Shown piece by piece: positions 10,738 through 22,098 of a stretch of 64,000 nucleotides of DNA. Made by a program: the position numbers and the translations under genes. The DNA lies in contig CM055097.1 in NCBI GenBank assembly GCA_029204225.1, forward strand, positions 61,724,640 through 61,788,639. Reading direction: 5' to 3'. The stretch comes from Diphasiastrum complanatum. Its lineage: Eukaryota > Streptophyta > Lycopodiopsida > Lycopodiales > Lycopodiaceae. Numbering within the stretch: the first letter of the stretch is position 1; every line of letters begins with the position of its first letter. The notes under the pieces were generated by a model. It was not told the origin of the DNA, ran no database searches, and was given only the letters and a program-made list of their open reading frames with translations.

Positions 10738-12560
10738 TGCCAGTTGGAGATTGTTGCAGGTATGGAGGAGAGGCCTCAAGATGTAGTGAGGTATGACAAG
10801 AGACCTAAAAGAGCTCTACACATGATTAACATGAATGTTACCAATGAACTTCTCAAGGAAGTTGGTAAGTGCACATCATCTTTGGAGGCTTGGGAAGCTT
10901 TGAAGAAGCTTTATGAATCCAAGTCTACATCAAGAGTGCTTACTCTTAGGAGGTAAATCTTTCAAAGTTTGCAAAGGAAGGAAGAGAGTACTCATGCATT
11001 TGTTTTGAGGGCTAAAGCATTCAATGATGAGTTAACATGTATTGATGAAAGCATTAAGAAGGTAGAACTTGTTCAAGTTATACTTAATGGCTTGTTGGAT
11101 GATCATGCTAATCTTGTTCAAATTTTTGCTATTCAAAAGACTTTGCCAAGTATTGTGGATCTGCAAGAGATCTTGGTGAATGAGGAGTATAGGCTTCAAT
11201 CAAGAGGAGGTGGATCTACATCAACATCCCATTGTGAAGAGGAGGCTATGTTTATCAAAGGCAAGTTCAAGGGAAAAGGCAAAGGCAAGTGGTCTAAAGG
11301 GCAAGATCAAGGTGAGACTTCCTCTTTTGACAAGAAGAAAGATAAGTCAAAGTTAAAATGCTTTTATTGTGAAATCAAAGGGCATTTTCCTAATGAATGT
11401 TTGAAGAAGCAAAGAGATGAAGATAGCAAGCAAATCAACTTTACTACTAATGATGAGGATCTAGGTGGTGGTGATTCTCTTTTGATGAGTTCTTCAAGTC
11501 CAATATCAAGTGAAGATGAAAAAGATTCATAGTGGATTGATAGTGGAGCTAGTTCACACATGACTAGTCACAAGGAGTTCTTTACCTCTTTGGTCACTTA
11601 TGATGGAGCCAAGAAAGCTATTCACATGGCCAATGTTGGTGAGTGTGTGATTGAAGGTATTGGTTCAATTCCTACTTGTCTCTCTACTAGTAGGAAAGCA
11701 AGACTTGATGGCGTTCTTTACATTCCTTCACTCTCAAAGAATTTGCTAAGTGTTGGTCAAATGATAGAGAAAGGATACATGGTAAAGTTTGGTGGTGATG
11801 TTTGTTTCATTACAAAGGAAAAAATCTTGGTTTCTAGGGGGAATAGACAAGGTAGACTTTTCAAGCTTGATGCTTTTGTTATGGCTAACAAAAAGGATGG
11901 AATGGAAAAGGGAATTGGTCTCAACTTTCCAAAGTTTTCTTTTAGCGTCAATAAGATTGGTGGATCTTATGCAAAGTCTAACAAGCTTCCTTATGCTAGA
12001 TCTAGGTCAATATCTAATATGCTTCTTAAGATTTTTCCTTGGAGAAGAATGTTTCTAATGATTTCTTTGATCATATGGAAAAAGATATTGCTAGTGCATT
12101 TATTAAGGAGATGGTTCTTCTACATTCTTTTGTGATGAGTCCAAGAAAATCATTTTTCTAGCTAATAGAGTCACATGTCTTCATAAAGAGAGTAGATCAA
12201 ATGGTTCTATCAAGAGACTTGGTGAGGGAGATAGTCACAAGTCAAGAAGAAGAGAAGTATGTGAAGAGTTCAAAGTAGGATGTACTTTGAATGATGTCAT
12301 TATGAATGATAGTGAGGAAGAATCATTATCATATGAGTCATTACCTAGAACATTGAGTAGAAGTTCTTGTTTGGAAAAGGGGAGTACTTCAATCATCCTT
12401 ATGTTGAAGATACTAATCATTTTTTTCATGGCTTCTAATGTTTTTGAGGTTTCTACTTCTTATGATGCAATCATTAAGAGGGAGTCTTATGAAGGAAAGA
12501 GCAATGGAAGATTAGTTCTTGGGAAGATCCAAGTCATGGATCTCACATTTTCTCATCAGC
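10738..12560 (+). pseudogene. Ty1-copia gag-protease of element K, truncated copy
   Basis: Closely matches the intact gag-protease at 35583-36794: LEIVAG, YDKRPKRALHMI, SSLEAWEALKKLYESKS (UBN2-type gag), a CCHC knuckle CFYCEIKGHFPNEC near 11360, and the protease box IDSGASSHMT near 11535-11565. In-frame stops interrupt it near 10954 and 11531. After the gag_pre-integrase-like part (VLYIPSLSKNLLSVGQMIEKGYMV) it continues into the unrecognised K segment (12287-12560, DSEEESLSYESLPRTLSRSSC). No integrase core or RT follows. The N-terminal ~35 residues are replaced by element F at the left junction. Confidence 0.85.
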
Positions 12561-13386
<826 letters not shown>

Positions 13387-13388
<2 letters not shown>

Positions 13389-15304
13389 GGACTCTTCTTT
13401 ATTAGAAGTTACCACCCTTGATCAAGCTATAAATAAACATATGTGATTTGATGGTCCTAACCTTTGTTGCCAACCCAACCATATACGACCCTTTTCAAAA
13501 AATATTTTCCCACCAATTTTGGCTGAAAGGGAGCTTTCACGATACTTCCTACGAAACCACTTAATATAACTTGTTCTCGAATGAGTTTTTTTTACTATAC
13601 GGTGAGAAGAAGGTTGGAAGATATGCTCACGATAGAGAGTGCGCCCTCCCTGGCTTGAAGTCATCTGCTTTTACTTTACGGTATGTGGTTCTGCTCATTT
13701 CATATCATTGCTTTCATCTCTTTGCTACATATGAATGGTATCAAGCTTTCTGGGTGATAAATGTGATGATATGAATCCGCTGTCCAGTGATGGATCAACA
13801 AGGGTTCATACACATTTTTTGTATGACATTTTCTTTAAATACTATTCGCTGACCAGCGATGAAGCATGCTCAACTTTGTAGAAGTTTTTTGAAGATATAT
13901 GAGCTGCTGTCCAGCGATGGACCTGCAATGATTTGTCTTGAGTTAGATACCCAAAAAATGGATATATATGGTAAGCTGTCCAGCGATGAACCAGTGTTTC
14001 CTTCCACATACTTTGTAATGCATGATAATGATAGATATGCATCACATATGGTAGGTTGAGACAAAAGCTTCTTAATGACCAATGATGAATCAATTCTTAC
14101 CTTATGAATGGTTGTGTGGATTCAAACTCTTTATCATAGATATGAAAGGATGAAAGTTTGGTTTGATAACTACAATATACAATAGGCTTAACTATCCTTC
14201 AAAAGACAATATGAATGTTTGGTTGTTCCATAAGTAACGAAAGGTTACATACATACTCCAGAGACGAAGCCATTGTAGTATCATGCTATTATACAAAAGA
14301 TACAACTCAGACACTGACACGTTCTGATTATGATTAGTATACCTCATGCTTTAAACTGTTTTGCTATCATACTTTTGAATGATTGCTATTTCAAAGGGAA
14401 TACTACTGTGTCTAAGCACTAACAAATAAAACTTGTGCTCTTTGTAGCATCAAATATTATTACTATCTTCGTTTTTTACTAGGTTCGGTTTCAAACCATA
14501 AAGCTATAAGCGTTTGCACAGGTATGCACATTAAACCATTCGCTTCAGACTTATATAAGCAATGAGTGGTAGGCTCTCCTTAACGTGCTTATTATTGCTT
14601 TCACAATATCTGACAATAATGTTATGAACGATTTAAGTCTAAGGAAGGCAAGAGCACTCGAGGGACTAAACATGGCATCCTCACACGAAGTCACTGCTAC
14701 GATCATCTAGGTATGAGTTTTTCGAACAGTTTTCAGAATTTGCAAGCATCACCTATGCTCGAACGGTAAGGTGTCTCTTTAAACATATATTCCATTATAG
14801 GTGACTAATAATGATTCTAAATACAAAAATCTATTGGTTTCTACTCAATTCGACTATATCACTTCATAAATAATGAGGTATAATGACACCCACATTGTCC
14901 TGAAGCAAGATTTCTCTTCAAATTATCTTGGACAGCATGGATTTGCGTAAGATAAATGGTTCTTACAAAAGGATTAGAATGGCACGGATCTGCCCTAATA
15001 ACTTGTAAAAATCATGAGAACCTCACCAATAAGATGAAGCCTATCTGATACAAGGTCTTAAAAAACCACGGGTTGGATAGGGAGTTACGATAAATGTAAG
15101 TTCACTCGTAACTACACTATTCAACCATGGCTTGTGCAAATTTATTACCCATTCAGTTGTCATATCAGATTATGGTGAGATACGACTGGAAAGCATGGAT
15201 ATGCTCAAGAGTATGGAAAATAGTGCGTAACGTTTCTTAAGTCACCAGGATTAGAATAGCATGGATTTGCTCTGACATCGGCACACGTGTTCGCACCATT
15301 TCTT
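13387..15304 (-). repeat. Right arm of large imperfect inverted repeat
   Basis: Reverse complement of 8137-9733. It includes a roughly 310-bp segment (14335-14640) with no counterpart in the left arm, and other short indels (for example near 14020-14045). The outer end abuts a gypsy RT fragment starting at about 15296. Confidence 0.9.
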
Positions 15305-15660
15305 TTAATGCCAAAGGTGACAAGATTTTATCGTTGTAATCCAAATGTCACAGATCTTATCAAGGAGTTACAAAGGTTACTAGAAGCATATTTCATTGAT
15401 GAAATTGAGCATACTCAGTGGGTTTCACCGATTGTCGTCGCTTCAAAGAAAAATGGCAAGATGAGAATTTGTGTGAACCTAAAGGCCTTGAACAAAGTGA
15501 CATGCCAAGATCACTTTCCGTTACCTTTTACAGAAAACATATTGGATCATCTTGTTGGAGCAGAGCCTATAGCTTTTTTGGATGGATTCAGTGGTTATAA
15601 TCAAGTTAATATCGCACATGCAGATCGGCATAAAATAGCTTCTTACATAGATTTGATCAT
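15296..15660 (+). pseudogene. Ty3-gypsy RT N-terminal fragment
   Basis: Frame reads PKVTRFYRCNPN, EIEHTQWVSPIVVASKKNGKMRICVNLKALNKVT, HFPLPFTENILDHLVGAE, FLDGFSGYNQVNIAHADRHK: conserved RT motifs ahead of the YxDD box, which is missing. It matches 22360-22700 of this window. It is cut on the left by the inverted-repeat arm and on the right by copia-type LTR sequence. Confidence 0.9.
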
Positions 15661-16150
15661 GAACATAAAAATACAGTAAGATGTTGTCCCTATCTGTACT
15701 ACAGTAGCAGCCTACTGTCCTTCACACGTGTGGATTCACATCTACAAGAAAATCAACATTCTAAACATAGAAACTCAAGATACATGAGAAAATGACATGA
15801 GATGGACATAGAATCAACAAAGCTGAATTCTCCAAATGAATGATCAACAAATGATTATGTTCTCCATGCTGGTACAGCTATTTATGACAGCCATAATGTC
15901 ATTTGGCCCTATTCTCCAACTGTCCTAAAATGGCAACTTCTAGGTACTTAACCAGGGACGTAGAAAAACTAGTCCAAATGCAATGTACCAAAATTAACCA
16001 ATTGGAATGGGTCCAAAGTCGACCTCATACACTTAGCTACATGTTAAAAATAGTAATAACACTATGTTGAGTCTTATTGGCATTTATGAAACTAACCCTA
16101 AGTTGAGATTTCACTTTGGAGGCCAGAATTGCCAAATAAAACAATGTAAC
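15661..16150 (-). mobile_element. Diverged copia K-like 3' LTR remnant
   Basis: Patches match the K LTR at 32637-33290: a TACAGTAGC...CTTCACACGTGTGGATTCACA segment near 15700-15740 and ACTAGTTGACAATTTTTACACTC near 16150. The upper boundary sits next to the diverged K 3' coding segment, in the order expected for a minus-strand 3' LTR. Ends are not resolved. Confidence 0.5.
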
Positions 16151-16760
16151 TAGTTGACAATTTTTACACTCTCTCTGGCAACTAGTTTTAGCATAGATTT
16201 AACCACACTACTTTGATCCATCTAAAGAATGATCTCCATCCTAAGTATAGGCCTTCTTTCTATAGTTTTATAGTAGCTTTCATAATTGATATAGAGAATA
16301 GTGTCCTCATGGGATGCTTCACTATTTCTTACATCAATTTTACATGTTAGATGTAACTAGAACATGAAGAATCAAATAGAATATAAATGAGATGATTCCT
16401 CCATGCTTCCAAATTTGAACTCTCTGAAAAATTACAGCAACCAAACAATAAATGTGAGTGATCAACCAATGCTTGCTTGTATTCTGCCTCTTTGTCCATT
16501 CTGTCATGTATCCACTATGAAACTCCATGAATGCGCCTCCATCTCCATCTTGCAATAAGATGTCATCAACACTTCATGACTTGACCATGAATGAGTGACA
16601 TAATGAGACTCAAATACTTTCATTTCCATCAACAAAACTAGCCAAGAATTCTAGTACAATTCCAACATCAAAATGATGCAAAACAATGTAGCTAGTTTCA
16701 CCATATCTTGACAATCTGCACACATTCACGTGAGATTGCTCAAACATAAAATAAAGTAGA
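16151..16760 (-). pseudogene. Third, diverged copy of the unrecognised K 3' region
   Basis: On the minus strand a 71-residue open stretch (16340-16555: MQDGDGGAFMEFHSGY, CCLVAVIFQRVQIW-like) corresponds to the 'WQDGDGGSFMEF...' part of 17900-19003 and 33286-33978. Flanking DNA continues the match (near 16195-16330 and 16600-16760). The copy is interrupted by many changes and lacks the 5' part of K. Confidence 0.7.
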
Positions 16761-16761
16761 C

Positions 16762-16930
16762 TATTTAAATCTTGTAAGGCTTGCTTACCTCACTATAGCC
16801 AACAAACACACCTTTCTTTGAAGAAGGATCCTCCTTGGTTCTATCATCAAGAGTGATGTTGATATAGCACATACAACCAAATTTGCTGAAAAACTTGACA
16901 CTTGGCCTCCTACCAAACAATAAAAATGAA
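16762..16930 (-). pseudogene. Ty1-copia integrase C-terminal fragment
   Basis: The minus strand reads LFGRRPSVKFFSKFGC, then DPSSKKGVFVGYS and SKPYKI before a stop: the conserved segment after the copia integrase core (KPSVSHLRVFGC...GIFLGYS...AYK). It directly adjoins the K-like 3' segment. In the fuller K copies this pol part is not seen, so this may be what an autonomous relative once carried, or an unrelated fragment. Confidence 0.75.
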
Positions 16931-16934
16931 GATC

Positions 16935-17292
16935 TGATAGCAGTTAGAGTGGCCCATGAAAATTTAGACCTCGCGAATCATCCCTGGATATGGCAGATTA
17001 ACAATGACCCTTATCTTTGATAGATCTGTGGCGATTCTGTGTCTTGATACAATCATTGACCCAATATTAGGCCACGTGTCATCCAAAATTGACACTTTTC
17101 TAGGTCCAAGGATATCTGATACTTGCGACATTGAATCAACACTATTTCAAATTGGATAAGTATTCTGAATTAGGCACGTGCACGATCAGCCAAGAAAATC
17201 TCCAAAAACTTTTGCAGGTATTCTTTGAATGTCGCTTGCATGACTCTTTGGAAGGTACTAGGCCCGCATTGCAAAGACCAAATGGCATTACT
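16935..17292 (-). pseudogene. Ty3-gypsy RT fragment interrupted by copia K LTR
   Basis: The minus strand reads VMPFGLC-like (frameshifted), then GPSTFQRVMQATFKEYLQKFL and CRKYQISLDLEKCQFW, i.e. gypsy RT just before and after the catalytic box. The YxDD box itself is not recognisable. The reading is cut exactly where the K LTR begins at 17293, so K probably inserted into this gypsy copy. Confidence 0.75.
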
Positions 17293-17619
17293 TGTGAAGG
17301 ATTTTAGATCATTCAAGATCCAATCCATGTCCTTGATCTTTGATTACAATAAGGAGCAAACCAACAATCCTGCCAATGTAGAAAAATCAGCATCTACATA
17401 CAAAATGAGATGCAAACTCTAAGAGATACTAATCAAACGTGAACCAAAACATAAAATATCATTGATGTCCATACAGTTACAGTACCCTACTATATTTCAC
17501 ATGTGTAAAACTAAAAATAGCAATAAATGATCATTCTACACATAAGATTGCAAGATATCATCAAGAGAGTGCACCAATGAGTAGTAGAACCCAAAGAGAA
17601 TCATGTACAATGATGAAAT

Positions 17620-17650
<31 letters not shown>

Positions 17651-17912
17651 ATATATGTCTCTCCATGAGTTACATCCTTTTATAGAGTGTCCAAACCCTA
17701 TTCAGCCACTTGGTTTTCCCTCCAAAATGTAAACCCTATTATTTTTGGGTCTAAATTCAATGTACCCAAAGTTCAAATTTGAGTCTCTCTCAAACTCGAC
17801 TACCAACTTTCCCACACTTTCAAAAAGTGTGTATTGAATGTATTTTAAACTTATATAACTTCAAAAAGTTTATCTCTAAGTCTAAAATGAGTTTTGGCCT
17901 CAATTGACAATT
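17293..17912 (-). mobile_element. 3' LTR of copia K, copy 1
   Basis: Collinear with 32637-33290. On the minus strand it ends ...AATCCTTCACA at 17293. The LTR start and the polypurine tract present in the other copy (near 33260-33300) are deleted here, so internal sequence follows directly at about 17913. A short GA run lies near 17618-17640. Confidence 0.85.
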
Positions 17913-19003
17913 TCAACTAGTTTTGGCATAGTACTTTCATCCAGCTTTAGAATGATCTCCATCCTAAGTATAGATATCCTTTCTAATGTTCTAAAGTATC
18001 TTTCATAATTGATATAGAGAATAGTGTCCATATTGGATGCTTCACTATTTCTTACATCAATTTTACATATCAAGATATAACTAGAACATGAAGAAGCAAA
18101 TAGAATGTGAATGAAATGATTCCTCCATGTTTCAAACTTTGAACTCTCTAGAAAATCACAGCAACCAAACAATAAATGTGAGTGATGACCATTTGCTTGC
18201 TTGTCTCCTCCAACTTTGTCCTTTCTTGATATGTCTCCACCATAAAACTCCATGAATGAGCCTCCATCTCCATCTTGCCACAAGAAACCATCAAACCTTG
18301 GAAATCCATGAGTAGGCGAGTACATCAATGATGCAAATCTAGCACCACATGACTCCATAAACCAAGTAGGTTGCACTAGTCCATCTTCAAGATCTACTTG
18401 ACACAAGAAAATGACCATGAATTCACCAAAAATTGACAATCTCCAAACATTGGCATCAAGTAGCTCAAAACTTGAGAACTTGATCATGGATGAGTGATAT
18501 AATGAGCCTCCAATAGCTTCATTTCCATCAGCAAAACCAGCCAAGAATGCTAGTACAACTCCAACAATAAGATATTGCAAGACAATATAGCTAGTTTGTC
18601 CATATCTTGACAATTTGCACACATCCACATGAAATAGCTCAACCATGAGATAAAACAAGTAAAGTAAACTTGAACAACACATCCTTGTTGATTCTTTGAC
18701 CTTAATTGAGTTTAAAGACTCCTGCAAAAACAAATCCAAAACATCTTTTTCAAATAACCTTCCTTTGATGCTCTTGACTGGTTTCAAATTGCCACCTTTG
18801 CCTTTGTGTTGTTGAAGCCCTTTAAGACCAACCTCTTGATCTTCCTCTTGACCATCAAAGTCATAGAACAAATTTTGTTTTTCAGATCCATTACTTGCTT
18901 TTCCAGTATGAAAACCATAAGAACCAATATTCACTTGCATAGCATCATCTACACAAGAAGATTCTCCAAAACATGTGAGTAAAGCAAAGTGAGTCGCTTC
19001 CAC
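17900..19003 (-). CDS. Unrecognised 367-residue ORF of copia K (copy 1)
   Basis: A single open frame, unlike the broken version in copy 2 (33286-34438). Visible features: an acidic/basic middle (FDGQEEDQEVGLKGLQQHKGKGG), a hydrophobic segment likely to span a membrane (about residues 134-156: TSYIVLQYLIVGVVLAFLAGF), a Trp/Asp/Gly-rich part (GFLWQDGDGGSFMEFYGGD) and a basic C-terminus. No integrase, RT or RNase H motif occurs. It lies where pol should be, between gag-protease and the 3' LTR. It may be captured host sequence or non-coding DNA that happens to stay open. Confidence 0.45.
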   Translation of the reverse strand: MEATHFALLTCFGESSCVDDAMQVNIGSYGFHTGKASNGSEKQNLFYDFDGQEEDQEVGLKGLQQHKGKGGNLKPVKSIKGRLFEKDVLDLFLQESLNSIKVKESTRMCCSSLLYLFYLMVELFHVDVCKLSRYGQTSYIVLQYLIVGVVLAFLAGFADGNEAIGGSLYHSSMIKFSSFELLDANVWRLSIFGEFMVIFLCQVDLEDGLVQPTWFMESCGARFASLMYSPTHGFPRFDGFLWQDGDGGSFMEFYGGDISRKDKVGGDKQANGHHSHLLFGCCDFLESSKFETWRNHFIHILFASSCSSYILICKIDVRNSEASNMDTILYINYERYFRTLERISILRMEIILKLDESTMPKLVEIVN

Positions 19004-19006
19004 TTG

Positions 19007-19417
19007 CTAACCTTTCTCTTGATCATCAAAGATTTCAAAGATATGAATATCTTCAGACTTGAACCTCTGGAAATACTCCCTCTCAAACATATGATCTAGA
19101 TCCCTTGATCTCGAATTTCCACAAAGATTAGTGAAAACAATGTCATTGATGGCACCATCATAAATCAAAAGATAGATTCCAAACTTTCCATCCAACATGA
19201 AGTAGAGTAGGTGAAGATGAGTATCAAACCTAATAGATCCGGCCCTCTTGAGTCCATAACAAAACTCAATAAGCTCACCGATGAGATCTCCCTTGCCTTG
19301 AAGAAATTGCCTCTCTATTTGCTCCATGTAGTCTTCTCCAACCAGCTTTTTGCCATCTTGATCATGAGTGATCAATTCACAATCATCTGGTCGTTTAAGG
19401 AGACAAAGCAAGACCAA
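19007..19417 (-). CDS. Unrecognised ORF of copia K, upstream part (copy 1)
   Basis: A 136-residue open frame: CELITHDQDGKKLVGEDYMEQIERQFLQ, then a stretch (LLYFMLDGKFGIYLLIYDG) and YFQRFKSEDIHIFEIFDDQEKG. The same stretch is at 34413-34745 in copy 2. It sits immediately 5' of the 367-residue ORF, separated by one stop, and may once have been continuous with it. No known domain. It is cut upstream (right) near 19440 by the gypsy LTR. Confidence 0.45.
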   Translation of the reverse strand: MVLLCLLKRPDDCELITHDQDGKKLVGEDYMEQIERQFLQGKGDLIGELIEFCYGLKRAGSIRFDTHLHLLYFMLDGKFGIYLLIYDGAINDIVFTNLCGNSRSRDLDHMFEREYFQRFKSEDIHIFEIFDDQEKG

Positions 19418-19456
19418 ACCCTTTGAAACCTTTATTCATAAAAGAACAAGGTATAG

Positions 19457-20084
19457 TGTTGGAGGGTTTGCGGATCCCAAGGCAACCCTAACCCTAGTTA
19501 ATAAGTGAGAGGGATTTGGCACCCTGTGTGTAAGTCCAACCCAATGATCACATAGTTATTTGATTAGAAAGTCAATAAAAGGACTGTAGGCCTTTTTGCG
19601 GGACTTTTAATGTCGCAGGGCCTAAATGTCAAGTTACTGAATAAAGTTGGATTTCCCTCCAATTTGGATGGTTCCCACTCTTTTATAAATTTAAATAATT
19701 AGGGAGGCAGAAATGGACCAATAGGATTCAGAGGCCAAGGTCCTCCTCTCTACTATAGAAAGGGACCAACTCGAGTTTCTACACATGTTCATTTTCTCAT
19801 GTCAATAAAGCAAATTGGTTATCTTCTGAAATGGATTGATGAATGTCCTTGCTCTCTATCACTTTTCCTCCATCTCTTATGCTTTCTTTGTGTTTTGCTA
19901 ATTATTGGATCTGAATATTATTGGGATTGCATGTTGTTATACTTTTTATGAAAGAAAAGAGAGAGAGAAAAAGAGTAAGCTATCTTTTTTGTGGATCGTA
20001 GTGTTAATGGATGTAGTGTTAATGTTTAGGGTTAATGGATGTTAGAGTTAGATTTGGATCTTCCATTCATGCTAAAATCTGAAC
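19457..20084 (+). mobile_element. 5' LTR of gypsy element (family of 7082-7642)
   Basis: Begins TGTTGGAGGG and matches 7082-7642 throughout, with an extra ~60-bp segment near 19713-19775 that includes a possible TATA-like CTACTATAGAAAGG. It is followed by gag of the same family, so it is the 5' LTR. The right end and primer-binding site are not clear; the leader looks deleted. Confidence 0.85.
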
Positions 20085-20141
20085 TTCCACCAAAGCACTC
20101 TACTCCTCCTGCCAATTTGATGGAACCAGAACCGTACAGAA

Positions 20142-20507
20142 GTGCCGAGCAATGAAACTATGGTAATAATCAAGAAGGTGGATCTTGGTGGATCTTCAAA
20201 ACTGTATGCTATTTATGCTACTGCGCAAAAACAAGCATCTAGAAACTGGACCGGAGCACTGCTTGGATGCTTTGCATGTGGAGAAAATTACAGAGTTGCA
20301 GAATGTCCGAATAAAGAAAAGTTTGTAGCATTCTGTCGTGACTATGGATATGGGCATTGCTATAAAGACTGTCCAGCAAGACCAAAGCCACCGCCAACTA
20401 CAGCTTCTGTAAATTTGATAACAATCAAGCGAAGACCAGAAGCTCAAAATAAATCAAGTGTACCCTTGATGTGGTCACCAGAGCACAGAAGCAGAAAGAA
20501 CCAGTAG
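20142..20507 (+). CDS. Ty3-gypsy gag C-terminal part with zinc knuckles
   Basis: 121 residues containing CFACGENYRVAEC and CRDYGYGHCYKDC. Both are decayed CCHC knuckles: the first has Arg at the His position and the second has Tyr for the second Cys. This nucleic-acid-binding tail would package element RNA. The bulk of gag (capsid) is missing between LTR and this segment. The ORF ends 178 bp before the protease frame. Confidence 0.7.
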   Translation: MPSNETMVIIKKVDLGGSSKLYAIYATAQKQASRNWTGALLGCFACGENYRVAECPNKEKFVAFCRDYGYGHCYKDCPARPKPPPTTASVNLITIKRRPEAQNKSSVPLMWSPEHRSRKNQ

Positions 20508-20685
20508 CGGACCCAGTACCTGCTGATTCTATATCGTTAACCGATATACCAACAACATCTGGAGTCTATCCAAATCTTCATGTAGAGAAAAGAAGATATC
20601 AAGATATGAGGTAGTGGATTAAACATCTGCAAGAGGAAGAGGAGCTTGAAGCTGCTAAAGCAACAGTCGAATTTCTCTTTCACCA

Positions 20686-21435
20686 TTGCAGTTTTCAAGA
20701 AATTTACGTACATATATGAATGATCAATTGCATCATCATGAAGAACCCTTTAAGATGACTGAACCAGAAGTGCCGCAAATAGAACTGCTCATGAATATTT
20801 TATCTAATAAGATAAATATTTCATTGGGAGAGTTCCTGAAGTTGGTGCCAAAAGCAAAAGAAGTCTTAGCGCAAAAGTTAGCCCAAGAAGAACTAGAAGT
20901 CCATCAAGAGCCACTTTTTTGTGCTGGATTTGAAGAATCTAATGAAGTACTCCATGTCGGAGCCGCTTGGGAAAGTGAACAAAAGAATATCACCCTGCCG
21001 ATACAACATAGACAATTTTCTAAGGAAGCAACTGTGATAGATGGTGGTTTAGGAGTTAACCTGATTTCTACAAAGCTATGTGCAAAATGGGGCCTTACAA
21101 AAATCAAGCCTGTGACTTTTGCCATTAAGCTAGCTGATGAAACGACAGTTCGTCCGCGAGGAATGGTTGAAGATATACCTGTCAGAATTGTAGGAGTACA
21201 GTTCGTCATTACTTTCGTAGTAATGGACTTACTAGAAGCACCATATGTCTATCGAGTCCTATTAGAACGTCCATGGTTACGAGTTGCGCAAGTAATTTAT
21301 AACTATAGTACTGAAAAAATCACTTTTGAAAATCGTGAATGTGCAGTCAAAGTTGATCCTACAACTTGGACTATCAAACCAGTGGTTCAAAAAGAGGATG
21401 ATGATTCATCAACAACGGATCATACTTGTGAATGA
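20686..21435 (+). CDS. Ty3-gypsy protease region
   Basis: A 249-residue open frame. The N-terminal ~110 residues are a gag-protease linker. From about residue 115 comes the retropepsin-like domain: catalytic VIDGGLGVNLIS, then FVITFVVMDLLEAP and LLERPWLRVAQVIYNY, ending KVDPTTWTIKP. It would process the polyprotein. It is homologous to the inverted segment at 2282-2788, showing that both belong to one family. Intact in frame but separated from gag and RT by stops. Confidence 0.85.
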   Translation: MQFSRNLRTYMNDQLHHHEEPFKMTEPEVPQIELLMNILSNKINISLGEFLKLVPKAKEVLAQKLAQEELEVHQEPLFCAGFEESNEVLHVGAAWESEQKNITLPIQHRQFSKEATVIDGGLGVNLISTKLCAKWGLTKIKPVTFAIKLADETTVRPRGMVEDIPVRIVGVQFVITFVVMDLLEAPYVYRVLLERPWLRVAQVIYNYSTEKITFENRECAVKVDPTTWTIKPVVQKEDDDSSTTDHTCE

Positions 21436-21447
21436 CCAGAGAAAAAT

Positions 21448-22098
21448 TTGGGAGTTCATTATGATTCTCAAACGGATATCGTCAACTGGAATGAAGCTCT
21501 TGCAACAATTGATTGTACAGCAAAATATATGTGTCAACAAGATAATCAATCAAATTTGAGTGAGATTTTCTTATTGGATCGAACCTTGGATACACCGACC
21601 ACTTTTCCATTGAATGTGCTGAATGTCGCCTGGATACCTATACCAAATCCGATTGAAGATGACCTTATACCTGTGAGTCATGCCTTGACTTATGATAGCA
21701 ATGCAGAACTCACTGATGAGCAGATTCTAAATCATATGGATCCGACCAGATTTGGAGTGCGTAATGTTCCTGATGAACCAGTGATAAAACCGTCTAAAGC
21801 AGTTACATTGAAGAAAGACAGTTTCACAGGGTCAATGACGAAGAAACAAGCCAAGCAACATTATAATACGGTCCTGAAATGAGAAAATCCTCCTCAAAAG
21901 ATTGATTCAACGAATGTGCCACCCTTACTAGGTAAAGGCAAAGGAAAAGTCGAGGATGATTCTAAAAGTCAGAATTCTAGCAAGACATCATCGTCTCGGA
22001 AGTCATCACCTCCACGATCAATTCCTGCTAAGAAGGCTAAGCGAAGATTCAAGACAAGTCCTTCAAAAAAGGAATAAGCAGATGTAGTCCAGCATGAT
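21448..22098 (+). pseudogene. Gypsy protease-RT linker
   Basis: An open stretch to 21882 (HYDSQTDIVNWNEALATID, EDDLIPVSHALTYDSNAELTDEQILNHMDP), then a stop and a Ser/Lys-rich part (GKGKGKVEDD, KTSSSRKSSPPRS). The first part also occurs in 2282-2400 on the minus strand (SQIDIVRWTEALATVDY). It connects protease to RT; no catalytic domain. Confidence 0.65.
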
